NCBI GenBank assembly: GCA_036874045.1
Contig: CM072336.1
Location: 7,840,501-7,904,500 of the forward strand
Source of the DNA: Cymodocea nodosa
Lineage: Eukaryota; Streptophyta; Magnoliopsida; Alismatales; Cymodoceaceae
Length of the DNA stretch: 64,000 nt
Reading direction: 5' to 3'
Shown: one piece after another, positions 59,001 to 64,000 of the stretch
Position numbering within the stretch: the stretch's first letter is position 1
Layout: each line of letters starts with the position of its first letter
Position numbers and translations under genes: made by a program
The notes under the pieces: generated by a model
The model's input: only the letters and a program-made list of their open reading frames with translations
The model's database searches: none
What the model was told of the DNA's origin: nothing

Positions 59001-59699
59001 TAAAAAACTTAAAATTACAACTTAAAACTCAAGAATAAGATAAAAGAAGCTATGATAAACATTAAAAAAAAACATAAATAAATTTTTTAGGTAATATCAT
59101 ATATAAATTGTCAATTAGTTGCATGTATAACTACTCTTAAATCATGTACAAATAAATTAAAAAACTTATAATAACATACATAATTTCAATAACAATGATA
59201 TTATATAAAAATTAATTTTATATTGAATGTCTAAGAAGGTCATATGGATTGTATCCATATAATTCATTTCCTTATTGTATTCAATAATTTTAAAGCATTT
59301 AAGAATGTATTTGTTATTCTCACTATATGATGTATTTATTCTATAACATCTATGTGACATATTTTTTATAATATTCTATAAGTTATTGATTATATATATT
59401 ATCTAGTATGCAGATAAGATATCTACTGTGCAAGTAAGAGTAAGAGAGTCTACTGATTTCACTTTAATGATGTTCATGTCATTTGCTGTATTTATTTGAT
59501 AAATAATGACTTGGTTCATATGATAATGAACTGACAGTCAATGTATACTTTTAAAGTAGTAATTGAAAATATCAAATAATCTCTTATATAAATTATAATT
59601 GTAAAAATCATTGTTTTAAGACTATCAATACAATTGAGAATCAATCATCTACAAAATTTTCAAAGATTTGTTATAAAAATAAATTTAATTAGCCTATTT

Positions 59700-61700
59700 C
59701 TCTTATTGTATATCACAACTATTATCACGAAATGTTGGTCTTCTTTTAGTATAATAATATGATAATAGATCATAATCACATATACGAAAGGTTTTAACTT
59801 CATAATCTTCATCTTGAATACCATAACAAAATTGATTATCTTCTATAAATAAATTAAGTAGTTTGTATTTTAAATTTAAGAATATTGTCACTAACATCAT
59901 CATTACTATCATCATTATCATCATCATCATTATCACGAAATAGTATGGTATTATGATTATCTGCTAAGTCTATATTATGGTATAAACTTAGACTTTTGTC
60001 AATATCACGAGACTCTGAAAAAATTATGTATATTTCAATATCTATATTTAACTATTTTGTAATATACTCATATGGTTTTCCACCTTCTTTATCAAGAACA
60101 GCTTTATCATTGTCTTTCATTTAAAGTATAATCAAACCCTTATCATTAGAATTTCATAAATGAAGGTAATATCAATTAGATTTAATTAATCATGGTCATC
60201 TTCTCTAACTATATATTCTATACAAAGTCTCATATTGTAATGAACAAAAATCAAGACATTTAATCTTTTTACTTTTAATTTGTTGTTTGCTTTATATAGA
60301 TTAAATTAAATGTACTCTAATTTCTTTTACAACTAAAAGAAGTGTTAATTTAACAATATTTCTTAAATTAGGAACATCAATACTATGGATAACCTATCAT
60401 TTAATTGTATAAAAAGTTGTGAGTAAATATTAGTAATTTAGTATCAATATTAAAAAAATATCAAAAATTTATAATAATTGATAAAAATAAGTATTTACTA
60501 AGACTTATGGTATTTATATCACAAATAGTTTTAAGGTGTCCAAAACTCCTTAAACAATCTTTAAATTTTTTTATTTCACTTAAGACTTATATTTAAGTTT
60601 CAATGTTTGATTTGATCTTATTAATAATAAACTTTAATAAATTGATCAAATTAATACCACTATTGAATTTTTTCTTATATTAGAACTATAGATTCAAATA
60701 AAATTGTACATATTAAATTATCAAGCAAAAGATAATTAGCATATTTTGTATTAGAAATATTTATGATAAATTGATAATTAAATATAGACATATATGTAAA
60801 TAATTACATACTACTTCATGTAATAGATGAAGAAACATCTTAAACAATTTATCATCAATAATATCAAAGAATGTCTTTGTATTTTACGATACCATATAAT
60901 GTATCACGTCTCTTATTAAATCAATAACTTCATATAAAAAACTCATGGTGAGTTCCTTATCATTATCAACAAATCTTAAAACTTCAAAAACAAGTTCCAT
61001 AATAGCAATGCATTTTTTAACATTCTTCCAAAAGATATAATTATTCACTATTAACATCATTTTCCCATCTATTGGACTATCACATTTAAAATGTCTATAT
61101 CAAATCTTATAGTTAAACATGTGTTTTATCAACAAATCTTAAAACTTCACAAACAACTTTTACAATAGTAATGCATTTTTTAACATTCTCCCAAAAGATA
61201 TAATTATTCACTATTAACATAATTTTCCTACCTATTTAGCTGTCACTTTTAGAATGTCTATATTATATCTTAAAGTTAAACATATATTTTAATTCAACCT
61301 TCTTATCAAGCATGGATTAAAATGTTATATAGTTTGTAGCAAAATAAATAACTCTAAGACAAATTAAATCACCACCATAAATTTCTAGTGACTTCATATA
61401 TGCAAATAAGAAAAACCAGTTATATATATAGTTAATGATAATTCACACTAATTTTACAATCCTTTCAATCAACTTTGTCCTTTCAAAATCTTTTAATACA
61501 AGATGAATACAATGTAGTAAATAAGATATCCAAAAAAAGGATACTTGTTCATTATCTTCTTATCAACTTTCTTAAAATTGATACTATTATATGTATCTAC
61601 TCATATTTAATAGTCTAACATTTTTTATAACATTAACAAGTGATAAAGATACTTACAATCTTTGGCATGTTCTGACGCATCAATAAACTTCTAAAAAATA
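59700..61700 (-). pseudogene. hAT transposase relic, left arm
   Basis: Read on the minus strand from the axis leftward: FIDASEHAKDC near 61,670, LLHCIHLVLKDF-like (the AAHCIDLILEDI region) near 61,500, GGDLICLRVIYFATNYITF (family GGDLIRPGVTRFATxxLxL) near 61,360, FWENVKKCITIVKVVCEVLR near 61,180, MSFLYEVIDLIRDVIHY near 60,930, FFDIIDDKLFKMFLHLLHE near 60,860, then the hAT C-terminal dimerisation region near 60,400-60,200. This is the Ac/hAT transposase order with the N-terminal BED finger not seen. Many stops and frameshifts; a 163-bp tandem duplication is specific to this arm. Confidence 0.75.
60965..61290. repeat. 163-bp tandem duplication in the left hAT arm
   Basis: Copies start ATCAACAAATCTTAAAACTT at 60965 and 61128. 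The right arm has the segment once, so the duplication arose after the inverted repeat formed. Confidence 0.85.
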
Positions 61701-61899
61701 GTAAAAATCAAGTGTAAAAGTTTCCAACTTATTATAATTATGAATAAATATTTGAATTCAACAAAGAATGTATTTAATAGTTATATTAACAATTTAAAAA
61801 AATAGCAACTCACATATGGTGGAACCACATGTGTAATGAATGAACTTTCACCAAAAAGTAAATAATTAACTTTATGATTTATTGTGATTCAACATACTA

Positions 61900-63330
61900 G
61901 TTTTTAAAGTCTATCAATACATTAGAACATATCAATTACTATCGATTACTTGTCGATATTATCAAGAAAATTGGTAAGAATATAATAAACAATTATTCTT
62001 TTTCTAAACACCTTGTATAACATATTATATTGATATTATATTAAAGAGTTTTGGAAGAACAAAGTTAATTAAAAAGATTGTAAAATCAGCATAAATTATC
62101 AACTATATATACAATCAATTTTTCTTACTTATATATATAAGATCACCAAAAATCTGTAATGACTTAATTTATCCTAAAGTTACTTATTTTATTACAAACA
62201 ACATAACAATTTAATTCATGTTTGACAAGGCTAAATTAAAACACATGTTCAACTCTAAAATATAATGCAAACATTCTAAAAGTGATAGCCTAATAAGTAT
62301 GAAAGTAATGTTAATAGTAAATGATTACACCTTTTGAAAGAATTTCAAAAAATGCATAGTCATTATGCAGCTTATTTCTAAAATTTTAAGATTTATTAAT
62401 GATAATAAAAACCTCACAATGAGCTTTTTATATGAAGCTATTAATTTAATAAAAGAAGCAATATATAACTCAATACCATGAAATACAAAAACATTCTTTG
62501 ATATTATCAATAATAGATGGTCCAATATGTTTCTTCATCCATTACATGAAACAATATGTTATGCTATTACTTACATATATGTCTATATTTATTTATCAAT
62601 TTATCTTAAATATTTCTAATACAAAATATACTAATTATCCTTTTCTTGATAATTTAATATGTAACATTTTATTTAAATCCACAATTTTAATATAAAAATA
62701 GGTCAATAGTCATATTGACTGCATCAATTCATTAAAGACTATTATTAATAAGATCAAGACAAATATTGAAACTCAAGTATAAGTCTTTAGTGAGATAAAA
62801 AAAATTAAAAATCATTTAAAAGATTTTGAACACCTTAAAACTCTGTACTATAAATACTGAGTCATAGTAAGTATTAATATCTACTTATACTTTTTTTTAC
62901 AACTAAATGGTGAACTATTTATAATATCGATGCTTCTAATTTGAGAAACATTACAATCAAAATATTTTGTTAAACTGACATTACTTTTAGTTGTAAAAGA
63001 AATTAAAGTATATTTATTTTAATTCATACAAAACAAAAGAACAAATTAAGACCAAAAAAATTAAATGACTTGGTCCTTGTCCATTACAACACGAGACTTT
63101 ATATAAAACATATAGTTAAAGAAGATGACCATGATAAATTAAATCCAATTGATATTGTCTTCATCTATAAAAATTTTAATGATGAGAACCCTATTGTAAA
63201 TTGAATGAAAGATAATGGTAAGTTTAATCTTAATAAAGAAGATGGAAAGCTAGAAGAGTATGTTATAGAACACTTAAATGTAAATGTTGAAATATACTTT
63301 AACTTCTTTAGAATCTCATAATATTAGTAG
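61900..63330 (+). pseudogene. hAT transposase relic, right arm
   Basis: Read on the plus strand away from the axis: YYIDIILKSFGRTKLI near 62,030, VTYFITN near 62,180, LTMSFLYEAINLIKEAIYNS near 62,410-62,470, NTKTFFDIINNRWSN near 62,480-62,525, MFLHPLHETICYAITYICLY near 62,530, then ILIHTKQ-like and LNDLVLVHYNTRL near 63,062-63,100 and LNPIDIVFIYKNFND near 63,140. These are the hAT core and C-terminal dimerisation blocks. Stops and frameshifts are frequent. Transcription would diverge from the left-arm copy. Confidence 0.8.
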
Positions 63331-64000
63331 AAGTTCAAGTTTGGATTGTAATATAGACTCAAGCATTTGATCATGGTACTACGCTATTTCTAAATAATGA
63401 TAATGATAATGATAATAGTAATAATGGTACTAGTGAAAATATCTCTAAATTTAAAACTTAGACCACTTAGTCTATTTACGAAGGAAGATCAATTTTGTTA
63501 TATTATTTAAGATGAAGATCATAAAGTTAAATCCTCTCGTACATGTGATTATGATCCATTGTTATACTATTATATTAGAAGAATGTCAATATTTTATAAA
63601 AATACTTATAATACACAATAAGGGGCAAGAAAACAATTAAGTTCATTTTTATCACAAATCTATTAAAATTTACAAATGACTAATCCTCAATCATATTGGC
63701 AACCTCAAAGCAATGTTCTTACAATTATAATTTATATGATCACATGACCTTTTGATTACTACTTTAAGACTACATGTGCAAATCATTCATCATCAGTCAT
63801 CATTCATTAAATCAATATGGTAAAGGACATGAACATCAACGAAGAAAAGTCAATAGACTATCTTCCTTACATAATGAATCAAACTATAATCAGTTCTCAC
63901 GAGTAAGATATCTACATACTACTGAATAATGTATATAATAAATAGGCTATAAAATATTATAGAAAATATATCACATGGATGTTATAAAATAAATGTCATA

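Larger units (their letters stand above)
59327..64000. repeat. Large inverted repeat built from two hAT relics
   Basis: The plus strand of the left arm (59,327 to about 61,690) matches the reverse complement of the right arm (about 61,870 to 64,000) in the same order: base 59,327 pairs with 64,000, 60,878 with about 62,491, 61,315 with about 62,217. Identity is about three quarters by eye. A spacer of about 200 bp lies at the axis near 61,780. The arms still match at the window edge, so the repeat probably goes on beyond 64,000 on one side and left of 59,327 on the other. Confidence 0.85.

Noticed and set aside
59327-64000. Plastid or mitochondrial DNA insertion, considered because of the very high AT content
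   Set aside because: Translations match nuclear hAT transposase blocks in both arms; no organellar gene was recognised.

Overview
The window is plant nuclear DNA: AT-rich, intron-rich, and packed with Ty1/copia LTR retrotransposons, L1-type and RTE-type LINEs and hAT transposase relics. I could support only two host protein genes, both on the minus strand and both recognised exon by exon with GT/AG splice sites and continuous reading phase. I cannot name the species. The very long introns and mixed LINE/copia load suit a seed plant with a medium to large genome.

Left (1-6,650): the 5' part of a GET3/ASNA1-type ATPase gene for tail-anchored protein targeting. Four exons are visible (ATG at 6,420) and the 3' exons lie left of base 1. 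Its 3.8-kb first intron holds a probable solo copia LTR (about 2,472-4,006) with four tandem repeats that each carry a CACGTG box, and a 5'-truncated RTE LINE tail (about 4,850-5,650). A copia element (about 6,774-11,214, minus) sits immediately upstream of the GET3 promoter.

Centre (13,724 to beyond 52,152): one gene for an SPX-MFS vacuolar phosphate transporter (PHT5/VPT family). Nine coding exons supply about 684 residues. The short first coding exon was not found and probably lies beyond 64,000 or in sequence I could not resolve. The gene spans at least 38.4 kb because two introns (14,318-38,562 and 39,902-48,374) and the first intron are full of transposons. The 24-kb intron is a nest: a short-LTR element (15,375-23,397) enclosing a minus-strand L1, a copia gag fragment (24,057 to about 25,600), and a plus-strand L1 (about 26,740-37,010) split by a copia element (27,406-32,316, 5-bp target duplication aagtt). 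A third LTR of the short-LTR family follows at 37,327. The 8.5-kb intron holds a copia element (41,425-46,604) with perfect acaat target duplications and LTRs that start TA and end TA. The intron upstream of exon A holds another copia (52,331-57,057, minus).

Right (57,058-64,000): a copia 5' end (LTR 57,808-57,965, then gag), then a very AT-rich tract that is a large imperfect inverted repeat. Each arm carries a decayed hAT transposase C-terminal region, in divergent orientation around an axis near 61,780. The repeat reaches the window edge.

The two genes are unrelated in function (ER membrane protein insertion; vacuolar phosphate storage). Nothing suggests a bacterial-type operon, CRISPR array or rRNA, and I saw no convincing tRNA gene.
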